27,813 nt of DNA from Curvibacter sp. (GTDB lineage: Bacteria; Pseudomonadota; Gammaproteobacteria; Burkholderiales; Burkholderiaceae_C): assembly GCA_003500955.1 (NCBI GenBank), contig DNQP01000124.1, positions 1 through 27,813 on the forward strand. The letters are read 5' to 3'. Positions 1 to 7,497 of the stretch are shown in pieces. The translations under genes and the position numbers were made by a program. Under the pieces are notes generated by a model. The model did not search any database. It was not told the DNA's origin and worked only from the letters and a program-made list of their open reading frames with translations. The stretch's first letter is position 1. Every line of letters starts with the position of its first letter.

Positions 1-824
1 GCCTCCAGCGATTGCTGCGGCGTGGCCATCATGTGCACGCTCTGGCCCGCAAAGACCGGGCTGCCGGGCTTGGGCGTCTCCAGCGCGCCGCGCTCCAGCG
101 CCGCGAGCACCGGCGCGGGCACCTCGATGCGGTAGCGCCGCAGGATGGCCAGGGCGTCGGCACAGGTGGTGGCGTCGGGCACGGTCGGGCCGCTGGCGAT
201 GACCGACGGGTCGTCGCCCGGCACATCGCTGATGGTCAGCGTGACCACCCGGGCCGGCGCGCAGGCCGCGGCCAGGCGCCCGCCCTTGATGCGCGAGAGA
301 TGCTTGCGCACGCAGTTCATCTCGCCGATGTTGGCGCCGCTGTTGAGCAGCTCCTTGTTGATGCGCTGCTTGTCGGCCAGCGTCAGGCCCTCGGCCGGCA
401 GCGTGAGCAGGGCCGAGCCACCGCCCGAGATCAGGCAGAGCACGAGGTCGTCCTTGGTCAGGCCCTGCACCCGCTGCAGGATGCGCTGCGAGGCCGCCAG
501 GCCCGCCGCGTCCGGCACGGGATGCGAGGCTTCGACCACCTCGATGCGCTGCGGCAGGCCAGCCGGGCGCGGCGGCGTGTGGTGGTAGCGCGTGACGACC
601 AGGCCCGAGATCGGCGCCTCCGCCGGCCACAGGGCTTCCACGGCCTGGGCCATGGCGCCGCCGGCCTTGCCGGCACCGATGACCACGGTGCGGCCCTTGG
701 GCGGCGCAGGGAGGAAAGGGGCGGTGTTGTGCAGCGGCAGGGCGCGCCGCACGGCGGCCTGGTAGAGGTGGGTCAGGAACTCGCGCGGCTGGCGACGGGG
801 ATCGGGGGTGCTCATGCTGCTCAT
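1..824 (-). CDS. ttuD: Glycerate 2-kinase (GK-II/MOFRL family), 3' end outside window
   Basis: Translating the complement from the ATG at 824 gives an open frame to the window edge (about 274 residues), so the C-terminal part is missing. The protein has the family's N-terminal domain, with a glycine-rich GAGKAGGAMA segment near residue 50 and the SGGGSALL loop near residue 135. The family phosphorylates D-glycerate to 2-phosphoglycerate with ATP in the cytoplasm; older records call such proteins TtuD or 'hydroxypyruvate reductase'. An AGGAG lies 9 nt before the 824 start; an in-frame ATG at 815 is the alternative. It diverges from the Bug gene and lies near gcl-hyi-glxR, whose end product is glycerate, so it is the expected last step. 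The family call is firm; the symbol is by convention only. Confidence 0.88.
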   Translation of the reverse strand, partial: MSSMSTPDPRRQPREFLTHLYQAAVRRALPLHNTAPFLPAPPKGRTVVIGAGKAGGAMAQAVEALWPAEAPISGLVVTRYHHTPPRPAGLPQRIEVVEASHPVPDAAGLAASQRILQRVQGLTKDDLVLCLISGGGSALLTLPAEGLTLADKQRINKELLNSGANIGEMNCVRKHLSRIKGGRLAAACAPARVVTLTISDVPGDDPSVIASGPTVPDATTCADALAILRRYRIEVPAPVLAALERGALETPKPGSPVFAGQSVHMMATPQQSLE

Positions 825-945
825 GCAATAGGTCTCCTGCCCGCATTGTGACCTCGTAACCCGGCCGTAACCGGTGCGCGGGCAGACCCGGAGCCCGCGG
901 CATAAACTACCGACGGCTACCCCCGAACCGACCGAGAGAGACACC
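825..945. promoter_or_regulatory. Divergent intergenic region between glycerate kinase and Bug gene
   Basis: These 121 bp must hold promoters for both divergent genes. Two copies of CGTAACC sit at 855-861 and 866-872, one helical turn (11 bp) apart, which would suit a regulator binding one face of the DNA. A purine-rich GAGAGAGA at about 933-940 is the probable ribosome site of the Bug gene. I found no convincing -35/-10 pair on either strand. Confidence 0.35.
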
Positions 946-1923
946 ATGAAAACCCAATTCCTCATCCGCCGCGCCCTGGCCGTCCTGGCCACCGGCGTCC
1001 TGCTCCTGCCCCTGGCCGGCGCGCAGACCTATCCCGCCAAGCCCATCACCCTGGTGGTGCCCAACCCGCCCGGCGGTTTCGTCGATGCCTCGGCCCGCCT
1101 GCTGAGCGAACCCCTGGCGCGCGTGCTGGGCCAGTCGGTGGTGGTGGACAACAAGGGCGGCGGCAGCGGCAACGTGGCCTACGGCCTGGTCGCGCGCGCC
1201 ACCCCCGACGGCTACACCCTGCTGACCTCCTACTCCGCCTACCACGTGGGTAATCCGGCGCTCAGCCCCAAGCTGCCCTGGACGCAGAAGGACCTGACCC
1301 CGGTGGCCCTGATCACCGTGGCCACCAACGTCATTGCCGTGCACCCTTCGGTGCCCGCCAACACCCTGGCTGAGTTCATCGCCTATGCCAAGGCCAACCC
1401 GGGCAAGCTCAGCTATGCCTCGCAGGGCAACGGCTCGCTCTCGCACATCGGCACCGAGATGTTCAAGGGGCAGACCGGCACCCGCATGGTCCACATCCCC
1501 TACCGCGGCTCCGGCCCGGCCGTGCAGGACGTGCTGGCCGGCCAGGTGCAGGTCTTCATCACCACCCCGCCCTCGGTCATGGGCCACATCCAGGCCGGCA
1601 AGCTCAAGGGCCTGGCGGTGGCGGGCAAGGCACGCCATCCGGGCATCCCCAGCGTGCCCACCACCGATGAGGCGGGCCTCAAGGGCTTCGAGCTGGAGGC
1701 CTGGGTCGGCATCTTCGCGCCGGCCGGCACCCCGCCCGAGGTGGTGGCCAAGCTCAGCAGCGGCATCAAGCAGGCCATGGAGCAGGCCGAGACCAAGACC
1801 CGCGCCAGCGCGGCCGGCATCGAGATCCGCTACCTGCCGCCAGAAGCCCTGGACGCCCTGGTCAAGCGCGAGACCACGTTCTGGGCCAAGACCATCCAGG
1901 AGGCCGGCATCACTGCCGACTGA
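946..1923 (+). CDS. Bug/TctC-family periplasmic solute-binding protein
   Basis: 325 residues. The N-terminus is a Sec signal peptide: basic MKTQFLIRRA, a hydrophobic run to about residue 24, and likely cleavage after the Ala-Gly-Ala before QTYPAKP. The mature start (YPAKPITLVVPNPPGG, then SVVVDNKGGGSGN and ATPDGYTLL) is the standard opening of the Bug family. Bug proteins bind small carboxylates or amides in the periplasm, and many in Burkholderiales are orphans used by distant TctAB permeases or as sensors. No tctA or tctB is next to it. Its place between glycerate kinase and gcl suggests a C2-C4 hydroxyacid ligand, which is inference only. The ATG at 946 was chosen for the signal peptide and the purine-rich stretch upstream. 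Confidence 0.9.
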   Translation: MKTQFLIRRALAVLATGVLLLPLAGAQTYPAKPITLVVPNPPGGFVDASARLLSEPLARVLGQSVVVDNKGGGSGNVAYGLVARATPDGYTLLTSYSAYHVGNPALSPKLPWTQKDLTPVALITVATNVIAVHPSVPANTLAEFIAYAKANPGKLSYASQGNGSLSHIGTEMFKGQTGTRMVHIPYRGSGPAVQDVLAGQVQVFITTPPSVMGHIQAGKLKGLAVAGKARHPGIPSVPTTDEAGLKGFELEAWVGIFAPAGTPPEVVAKLSSGIKQAMEQAETKTRASAAGIEIRYLPPEALDALVKRETTFWAKTIQEAGITAD

Positions 1924-2097
1924 GTCGCGCTGCGGGCCGCTGTTGCAGCAGGCGCACAGATGGGCCCGAGCGGCTCCCCGAAGGGGGCGCTGGACGCCAG
2001 ACAGCGGTAACAGTTGCACACATTTGTGGCACAGTTGCGGCATTGACGCCTAGAAGCCGAGGCCCGTTGGGACGACGCCTCGGCCCCCACCCTGTCC
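1924..2097. other. Intergenic region with direct repeats and hairpins
   Basis: No gene seen in 174 bp. It holds an imperfect CCCC-GAA-GGGG hairpin at about 1976-1988 with no T-run. ACAGTTGC occurs at 2010-2017 and again at 2031-2038, 21 bp or two helical turns apart. A perfect 8-bp stem, GCCGAGGC (2056-2063) with GCCTCGGC (2077-2084) and a 13-nt loop, ends 13 nt before the lipoprotein ATG. No clear promoter was found. Confidence 0.4.
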
Positions 2098-2688
2098 ATG
2101 ATCCAGATCCACACCCGCCTCCGTTTCCTCGCCCTCTGCGTCGTCACCGTGGTCGCCCTGCTGGCCGGCTGCGCCAGCCCGCCGCCGCCGGCCGCCAGCG
2201 CACCAGCCCCGACGCCTTTGGCCGCGCCCCAGCCCCAGCCCCTGCGGCCCGAGCCGCCCATGGGCCCGCCTTCGGCCGCCCTCACGGCCCTGGATTACCG
2301 CCTGGATGCGGCCTACCACCTCTATGGCAAGAACAACGACCGCATCTACCGCGGCGTCATGCCCCACTTCCTGTATGCGATCGGGGTGCTCGAGGTGCAG
2401 GTGGATACGCGCGGCAATCTGCTGGCGCTGAACTGGATGCGCGCCCCCGAGCACGCCCCCGAGGTCATTGCCGAGATCGAGCGCACGGTGCGCCAGGCCG
2501 CGCCCTTCCCCGCCCCGGTGCAACTGGGCAGCGCGAGCTACATCGAGACCTGGCTCTGGGATGCCAGCGGCAGCTTCCAGCTGCACACCCTGAGCGAAGG
2601 CCAGGGCCCCAAGGGCCAGCCCCGCCGCGCCATGCCCGCTCCGCGCGGCATCCGCCTGGTGGCGGCGCCCGGTGTGACTGCCCGTTGA
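2098..2688 (+). CDS. Lipoprotein with Pro/Ala-rich linker and TonB-C-like domain
   Basis: 196 residues. A type II signal sequence is clear: MIQIHTRLRF, a hydrophobic stretch, and the lipobox LLAGC with Cys at about residue 25. A Pro/Ala-rich linker of about 30 residues follows. The segment at about residues 85-150 (a strand reading GVLEVQVDTRGNLLALNW, then a helix ending in AAPFPAPV) resembles the C-terminal domain of TonB-type energy transducers, whose usual pattern is V-x-V-D-xx-G-x-V, then A-x-PFPPP. It has no TonB transmembrane anchor, so it is probably a membrane-attached periplasmic protein and not a true transducer. The start has no visible Shine-Dalgarno and a hairpin just upstream. 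Function unknown; the lipoprotein call is firm, the fold assignment is tentative. Confidence 0.78.
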   Translation: MIQIHTRLRFLALCVVTVVALLAGCASPPPPAASAPAPTPLAAPQPQPLRPEPPMGPPSAALTALDYRLDAAYHLYGKNNDRIYRGVMPHFLYAIGVLEVQVDTRGNLLALNWMRAPEHAPEVIAEIERTVRQAAPFPAPVQLGSASYIETWLWDASGSFQLHTLSEGQGPKGQPRRAMPAPRGIRLVAAPGVTAR

Positions 2689-2696
2689 TCAAACGT

Positions 2697-2820
2697 GAGA
2701 AGAAGCCGTAGCGAGCGGCCTGAGCGCAAAGCGGACGGAGCACAGGAACCGGAACGTACGTCAGGTACGTGAGGATTCCGGGCACCGCCCCACGTCGCGA
2801 TCGGGTCGCGCCGTAGATTT
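2697..2820. repeat. Non-coding repeat-like block, possible dispersed element
   Basis: It lies between the convergent ends of the lipoprotein and lysR genes and encodes no plausible protein. Its core is an imperfect hairpin: arms 2745-2759 and 2765-2779 pair at 11 of 15 positions around a 5-nt loop, with perfect GGAA/TTCC and ACGTAC/GTACGT ends. A second small stem, CGCGA/TCGCG, follows at 2796-2810. From memory, the segment containing GTACGTGAGGATTCC resembles intergenic sequences scattered through Burkholderiales genomes; that cannot be verified here, and there is no second copy in this window. It lacks a T-run, so it is not a standard terminator. Confidence 0.4.
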
Positions 2821-2831
2821 ACTCGTGAGTT

Positions 2832-3746
2832 TCACGCCTTGGGGAGATCGTTCCACCACTGCGGTCCAAGCCGCGACTGCAGGTAGGCGATGAAGGCCAT
2901 CACCTTGCCCGGCACCAGTTTCGGGCTGGGAAATACCGCGTGGATCTCCTGCTCGGGCAAGGTGTGCCCTTTGAGCACCTCCACCACCTGGCCTGACTTG
3001 AGCGAGTCGCTGGCCACATAGTGCGGCATGGCGGCGATGCCATAGCCGTTGCGCACCGCCGCCAGCACCGCCGAGAGGTTGTTGGAGCGCAGGCGGCCAG
3101 CCACGGGCACGGTCAGGCTCTCACCCTTGGGGGTGTTCATGCGCCAGACATCGTCACCCAGCACGCTGCTGTAGATCAGGGCCGGATGCCGGCTCAGATC
3201 GGTGGCCTGCTTGGGCGTGCCATGCTTGCGCAGGTACTTGGGTGAGGCCACCATGAGCCAGGGGTTCACGCCCAGGAAACGCGCGCCCAGCGTGGAGTCG
3301 GCCAGCTTGCCCATGCGGATCGCCACGTCGATGCCGTTGGCCACGAGGTCGGTGTAGCGGTCTTCGAAGCTCAGGTCCAGCTGCACCTGCGGGTGCTTGG
3401 CCATGAATTCCAGCGCCAGCGGCGTGACCACGCGCCGCCCGAAGGCCACCGAGGTGCCCACGCGCAGCAGGCCCTGGGCCTGGGTCTGGCGCAGACGCAC
3501 GATGTTGTCGGCCTCCTCGGCCTCGCGCACGATGGATTTGCACTTCTCGTAGTACAGCGCCCCGGACTCGGTGACGCTGACACCGCGCGTGTTGCGGTTG
3601 AGCAGGCGCACCTTGAGCCGCTCCTCGATGGCCGCCACCAGCTTGGTCACCGTGGGCTGGGTGACGGAAAACTCTTTTGCAGCCTTGGAAAAACTGCCGG
3701 TTTCCACCACCCGCACGAACACCTGCATCGCCTGCAAACGGTCCAT
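2832..3746 (-). CDS. LysR-family transcriptional regulator
   Basis: 304 residues, the normal length for the family. Residues 1-60 form the winged helix-turn-helix ([20 protein letters not shown], then [20 protein letters not shown]), followed by the linker helix and the two-lobed effector domain. It is transcribed away from gcl-hyi-glxR, and a perfect palindrome with T-N11-A spacing lies at 3761-3777, just before its own start. LysR regulators usually control the divergent operon and repress themselves, so glyoxylate, tartronate semialdehyde or a related acid is a reasonable guess for the co-inducer. Start ATG 3746 is supported by GAGGCGA upstream. The family is certain; the target is inferred from context. 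Confidence 0.93.
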   Translation of the reverse strand: MDRLQAMQVFVRVVETGSFSKAAKEFSVTQPTVTKLVAAIEERLKVRLLNRNTRGVSVTESGALYYEKCKSIVREAEEADNIVRLRQTQAQGLLRVGTSVAFGRRVVTPLALEFMAKHPQVQLDLSFEDRYTDLVANGIDVAIRMGKLADSTLGARFLGVNPWLMVASPKYLRKHGTPKQATDLSRHPALIYSSVLGDDVWRMNTPKGESLTVPVAGRLRSNNLSAVLAAVRNGYGIAAMPHYVASDSLKSGQVVEVLKGHTLPEQEIHAVFPSPKLVPGKVMAFIAYLQSRLGPQWWNDLPKA

Positions 3747-3760
3747 CTTGTCGCCTCATT

Positions 3761-3777
3761 TATTCCGATACGGAATA
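3761..3777. promoter_or_regulatory. Probable LysR operator: 7+7 bp palindrome
   Basis: TATTCCG-ATA-CGGAATA is a perfect inverted repeat with a 3-bp centre. Inside it, T3 and A15 give the T-N11-A pattern typical of LysR recognition sites. It lies 15 bp from the lysR start and 88 bp from the gcl start, as expected for a recognition site that also mediates autorepression. Confidence 0.72.
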
Positions 3778-3796
3778 GATGTTATGGACTCCAGCC

Positions 3797-3828
3797 GTCT
3801 TCCGCAAGAGGGCCGGTCTTCCTACAGT
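3797..3828 (+). promoter_or_regulatory. Possible activator-dependent gcl promoter
   Basis: A weak pair, TTCCGC (3800-3805), 17 bp, then TACAGT (3823-3828), could form a gcl promoter that needs an activator. GTCTTCC is repeated at 3797-3803 and 3816-3822, and TCTT-N4-AAGA (3798-3809) is a short inverted repeat that could be the second LysR contact. This is pattern matching only. Confidence 0.3.
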
Positions 3829-3864
3829 CCATCCCATCACATTCATACCTTGAGGAGTACCACC

Positions 3865-5655
3865 ATGGCCAAAATGAAAGCCATCGAAGCCGCCGTCCGC
3901 GTGATGGAGAAGGAAGGCATCACCCAGGCCTTCGGCGTGCCGGGCGCCGCCATCAACCCCATGTACGCCGCGCTGCGCCAGACCGGCGGCATCAGCCATG
4001 TGCTGGCCCGCCACGTCGAGGGCGCCTCCCACATGGCCGAGGGCTACACCCGCGCCAAGGCCGGCAACATCGGCGTTTGCATCGGCACCTCGGGCCCCGC
4101 CGGCACGGACATGATCACGGGCCTCTATTCCGCTCAGGCCGACTCGATCCCGATCCTCTGCATCACGGGCCAGGCGCCGCGCGCCCGCCTCTACAAGGAA
4201 GACTTTCAGGCCGTGGACATCGAGTCCATCGCCAAGCCGGTCACCAAGTGGGCCGTCACCGTGCGCGAGCCGGCCCTGGTGCCGCGCGCCTTCCAGCAGG
4301 CCTTCCACCTGATGCGCTCGGGCCGTCCGGGCCCCGTGTTGATCGACCTGCCCTTCGACGTGCAGATGGCCGAGATCGAGTTCGACATCGACACCTACGA
4401 GCCGCTGCCGGTGTACAAGCCGGCCGCGACGCGCAAGCAGATCGAGAAGGCGCTGGACATGCTGCAGGCCGCCGACAAGCCGCTGATCGTGGCCGGTGGC
4501 GGCATCATCAACGCCGACGCCTCCGACCTGCTGGTCGAGTTCGCCGAGCTCACTGGCGTGCCCGTCATCCCCACGCTCATGGGCTGGGGCACCATTCCCG
4601 ACGACCACCCGCTGATGGCCGGCATGTGCGGCCTGCAGACCAGCCACCGCTACGGCAACGCCACGATGCTGGCCTCCGACTTCGTGCTGGGCATCGGCAA
4701 CCGCTGGGCCAACCGCCACACCGGTAGCACCGAGGTCTATTGCAAGGGCCGCAAGTTCGTGCACGTGGACATCGAGCCCACCCAGATCGGCCGCGTCTTC
4801 ATGCCCGACTTCGGCATCGTGTCGGACGCCAAGGCCGCGCTGCAGCTCTTCGTGGAAGTGGCGCGTGAACGCAAGGCCGCCGGCCAGCTCAAGGACCGCT
4901 CCGACTGGGCCTTCCGCTGCGCCGAGCGCAAGCGCCTGATGCACCGCAAGACCCACTACACCGAGACGCCGATCAAGCCCATGCGCGTGTACGAGGAGAT
5001 GAACAAGGTCTTCCCGCGCGACACCATCTACGTCACCACCATCGGTCTGAGCCAGATCGCCGGCGCCCAGTTCCTCAACGTCTACGGCCCGCGCCAGTGG
5101 ATCAACTGCGGCCAGGCCGGTCCGCTGGGCTGGACCATCCCCGCCGCGCTGGGCGTGGTGGCCGCGGACCCCACGCGCACCGTGGTCGGCCTGTCCGGTG
5201 ACTACGACTTCCAGTTCCTGATCGAGGAGCTGGCCGTGGGCGCGCAGTTCCGCCTGCCCTATGTGCAGGTGCTGGTGAACAACAGCTACCTGGGCCTGAT
5301 CCGCCAGGCGCAGCGCAACTTCGACATGGACTACTGCGTGCAGCTGGCCTTCGACAACCAGAACGTCGATGATCCAGCGCTCAAGGGCTATGGCGTGGAC
5401 CACCAGGCGGTGGTGCAGGGCCTGGGCTGCAAGAGCCTGCGCGTGACCGATCCGGACAAGATCGAGTCGGCGATGAAGCAGGCGCAGAAGATGGCGCAGG
5501 AGTTCCGCGTGCCGGTCGTGGTGGAGGTGATCCTGGAGAAGGTGACCAACATCGCCATGGGCGTGGAGATCGACAAGATCAACGAGTTCGAGGAGATCGA
5601 CTGCCGTCACCCCGAGGGTCGTCAGGGCCTGGAGCTGGCCGGACTGCTGGAGTAA
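3865..5655 (+). CDS. gcl: Glyoxylate carboligase (tartronate-semialdehyde synthase)
   Basis: 596 residues, close to the E. coli enzyme. It joins two glyoxylate to tartronate semialdehyde plus CO2 in the cytoplasm, using thiamine diphosphate and FAD. The three domains of the acetohydroxyacid-synthase family are present. Most relatives carry a conserved Glu in the RHEQGA motif; here the sequence reads RHVEGA, with Val at residue 51, matching the known exception Val51 in E. coli Gcl. The cofactor motif is GDYDFQF followed by [14 protein letters not shown]. Start ATG 3865 has GAGGAG 7 nt upstream. It is the first gene of gcl-hyi-glxR and is probably controlled by the divergent LysR. Gcl is much more likely than acetolactate synthase because of Val51, GDYDFQF and the neighbours. 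Confidence 0.97.
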   Translation: MAKMKAIEAAVRVMEKEGITQAFGVPGAAINPMYAALRQTGGISHVLARHVEGASHMAEGYTRAKAGNIGVCIGTSGPAGTDMITGLYSAQADSIPILCITGQAPRARLYKEDFQAVDIESIAKPVTKWAVTVREPALVPRAFQQAFHLMRSGRPGPVLIDLPFDVQMAEIEFDIDTYEPLPVYKPAATRKQIEKALDMLQAADKPLIVAGGGIINADASDLLVEFAELTGVPVIPTLMGWGTIPDDHPLMAGMCGLQTSHRYGNATMLASDFVLGIGNRWANRHTGSTEVYCKGRKFVHVDIEPTQIGRVFMPDFGIVSDAKAALQLFVEVARERKAAGQLKDRSDWAFRCAERKRLMHRKTHYTETPIKPMRVYEEMNKVFPRDTIYVTTIGLSQIAGAQFLNVYGPRQWINCGQAGPLGWTIPAALGVVAADPTRTVVGLSGDYDFQFLIEELAVGAQFRLPYVQVLVNNSYLGLIRQAQRNFDMDYCVQLAFDNQNVDDPALKGYGVDHQAVVQGLGCKSLRVTDPDKIESAMKQAQKMAQEFRVPVVVEVILEKVTNIAMGVEIDKINEFEEIDCRHPEGRQGLELAGLLE

Positions 5656-5678
5656 TCCGCCACAATAGCAAGCCCTGT

Positions 5679-5717
5679 GGGCCTGTACGCACCCCGTTCC
5701 GAGGTGCGTACAGGCCC
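5679..5717 (+). other. Perfect 15-bp stem-loop between gcl and hyi
   Basis: The arm at 5679-5693 (begins GGGCCTGTAC) is the exact reverse complement of 5703-5717, around a 9-nt loop. No T-run follows, so it is not a classic intrinsic terminator. In the mRNA it would lie between the gcl stop and the hyi ribosome site (CGGAG at 5726-5730). Likely roles are 3'-end protection of gcl mRNA, a processing site or partial termination that sets gcl:hyi ratios. Confidence 0.75.
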
Positions 5718-5739
5718 TGAAACATCGGAGACTGACAAG

Positions 5740-6519
5740 ATGCCCAAATTCGCTGCCAACCTGACCATGCTGTTCAACGAAGTGCCCTTTCTGGAGCGCT
5801 TTGCGGCAGCCAAATCGGCCGGCTTCGAGGCGGTGGAATACCTCTTCCCCTACCCTTATGACAAGAACGAACTGGCCGGTCTGCTCAAGACCCATGGTCT
5901 GAAGCAAGTGCTGCACAACCTGCCGGCCGGCAACTGGGACGGCGGCGAGCGCGGCATCGCCTGCCACCCGGACCGCGTGGAAGAGTTCCGCAGCGGCGTG
6001 GACCAGGCCATCGCCTATGCCACCGCCCTGGGCTGCCCGCAGGTCAACTGCCTGGCCGGCAAGGTGCCCGCGGGCGTCAGCCGCGAGCAGGCGCACGCCA
6101 CCTTCGTCGCCAACCTCAAGTTCGCGGCCGACAAGCTCAAGGCCGCCGGCCTCAAGCTGCTGATCGAGCCCATCAACAGCTACGACATCCCCAGCTTCTT
6201 CCTCAACACCACGGCCCAGGCCGCGGCCGTTCTGGACGCCGTGGGCAGCGACAACCTCTACATCCAGTACGACATCTACCATGCCCAGCGCATGGAAGGC
6301 GAACTGGCCGCGACGGTGCAGAAGCACCTGGCCCGTATCGCCCACATCCAGCTCGCGGACAACCCGGGCCGCAACGAGCCGGGCACGGGCGAAATCAACT
6401 ATCCTTTCCTCTTCCGCCACCTCGACGCCATCGGCTACACCGGCTGGATCGGCTGCGAGTACAAGCCCCGCACCACCACGAGCGACGGCCTGGGCTGGAT
6501 CAAGGCATTGACCAAGTAA
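5740..6519 (+). CDS. hyi: Hydroxypyruvate isomerase
   Basis: 259 residues, the same size as E. coli Hyi. It interconverts hydroxypyruvate and tartronate semialdehyde. It has the xylose-isomerase-like TIM-barrel features: FAANLTMLFNEVPFLERF at the start, the strand LLIEPINSYDIPSFF with the metal-ligand Glu, YIQYDIYHAQRMEGEL with Asp and His ligands, HIQLADNPGRNEPGTGEI, and the last Glu in GWIGCEYKP. Start ATG 5740 follows CGGAG by 9 nt. It lies between gcl and glxR in the standard order of the glyoxylate operon. Confidence 0.95.
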   Translation: MPKFAANLTMLFNEVPFLERFAAAKSAGFEAVEYLFPYPYDKNELAGLLKTHGLKQVLHNLPAGNWDGGERGIACHPDRVEEFRSGVDQAIAYATALGCPQVNCLAGKVPAGVSREQAHATFVANLKFAADKLKAAGLKLLIEPINSYDIPSFFLNTTAQAAAVLDAVGSDNLYIQYDIYHAQRMEGELAATVQKHLARIAHIQLADNPGRNEPGTGEINYPFLFRHLDAIGYTGWIGCEYKPRTTTSDGLGWIKALTK

Positions 6520-6540
6520 GAGACTGACCTGAGTAGAGAC

Positions 6541-7449
6541 ATGACCAAATCCGGACTGAAACTGGGCTTCATCGGCCTGGGCATCATGGGCAACCCCATG
6601 GCCCTGAACCTCATCAAGGGCGGCCACGTGCTGTTCGTCAACACGCGCAGCAAGGTGCCGCAGGAACTGGTGGACGCCGGCGCCACCGTCTGCACCACGC
6701 CCGCCGGCGTGGCCGAGCGCGCCGACATCATCTTCACCATGGTGCCCGACACCCCCGACGTCGAGAAGGTGCTGTTCGGCGAGAACGGCGTGGCCCAGGG
6801 CCTCCAAGGGGCCAAGGGCAAGGTCGTGGTGGACATGAGCTCCATCGACCCGATGGCCACCAAGGAATTTGCGAAGAAGATCAATGCCCTGGGCTGCGAC
6901 TATGTGGACGCGCCCGTCTCGGGCGGTGAAGTCGGTGCCAAGGCCGCTTCGCTGACCATCATGGTCGGCGCCGACGAGGCGGTGTTCGAGCGCGTCAAGC
7001 CCCTGTTCGAGCTCATGGGCAAGAACATCACCCTGATCGGCGGCAACGGTGCCGGCCAGACCTGCAAGGTGGCCAACCAGATCATCGTGGCGCTGAACAT
7101 CGCCGCCGTGAGCGAGGCCCTGGTCTTCGCCTCCAAGGCCGGCGCCGATCCAGCCAAGGTACGTCAGGCCCTGATGGGCGGCTTCGCTTCCTCGCGCATC
7201 CTCGAAGTGCACGGCGAGCGCATGGTCAAGCGCACCTTCAACCCGGGCTTCCGTATCGCGCTGCACCAGAAAGACCTGAACCTGGCGCTGCAGGGCGCCA
7301 AGACGCTCAAGATGGCGCTGCCGCAGACGGCCAACGCGGCCCAACTCATGTCGGCCTGCGCCGCCCTGGGCCACGACCAGGCCGACCACTCGGCCCTGGT
7401 CAAGGCCATCGAGGCCCTGGCCAACCACAAGGTCGCACCCGACGCCTGA
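6541..7449 (+). CDS. glxR: 2-hydroxy-3-oxopropionate (tartronate semialdehyde) reductase
   Basis: 302 residues, beta-hydroxyacid dehydrogenase family. It reduces tartronate semialdehyde to D-glycerate with NAD(P)H. The Rossmann motif GFIGLGIMG is at 9-17, the substrate motif DAPVSGG at 123-129, and the catalytic Lys at 176 within GQTCKVANQ. It follows hyi by 21 bp and completes the gcl pathway; its product feeds the glycerate kinase at the window start. The ribosome site is weak (GAGTAGAGA just upstream), suggesting coupling to hyi. GarR-like or 3-hydroxyisobutyrate dehydrogenase are family alternatives, but the operon makes GlxR the best call. Confidence 0.94.
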   Translation: MTKSGLKLGFIGLGIMGNPMALNLIKGGHVLFVNTRSKVPQELVDAGATVCTTPAGVAERADIIFTMVPDTPDVEKVLFGENGVAQGLQGAKGKVVVDMSSIDPMATKEFAKKINALGCDYVDAPVSGGEVGAKAASLTIMVGADEAVFERVKPLFELMGKNITLIGGNGAGQTCKVANQIIVALNIAAVSEALVFASKAGADPAKVRQALMGGFASSRILEVHGERMVKRTFNPGFRIALHQKDLNLALQGAKTLKMALPQTANAAQLMSACAALGHDQADHSALVKAIEALANHKVAPDA

Positions 7450-7497
7450 ACGCGCACGGCTGGGCCCAGGCCCGGCCGCTGCATGTCTCAGCGTGGC

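Noticed and set aside
3760..7428. Unbroken 1222-codon reading frame antisense to gcl, hyi and glxR
   Set aside because: It mirrors three real genes across their gaps; in GC-rich DNA the antisense frame often lacks stops. Its His/Gly/Ala/Val-rich composition resembles no protein family.
7450..7497. GGGCC-CA-GGCCC as a terminator between glxR and the DUF2855 gene
   Set aside because: The loop is only two bases and there is no T-run.
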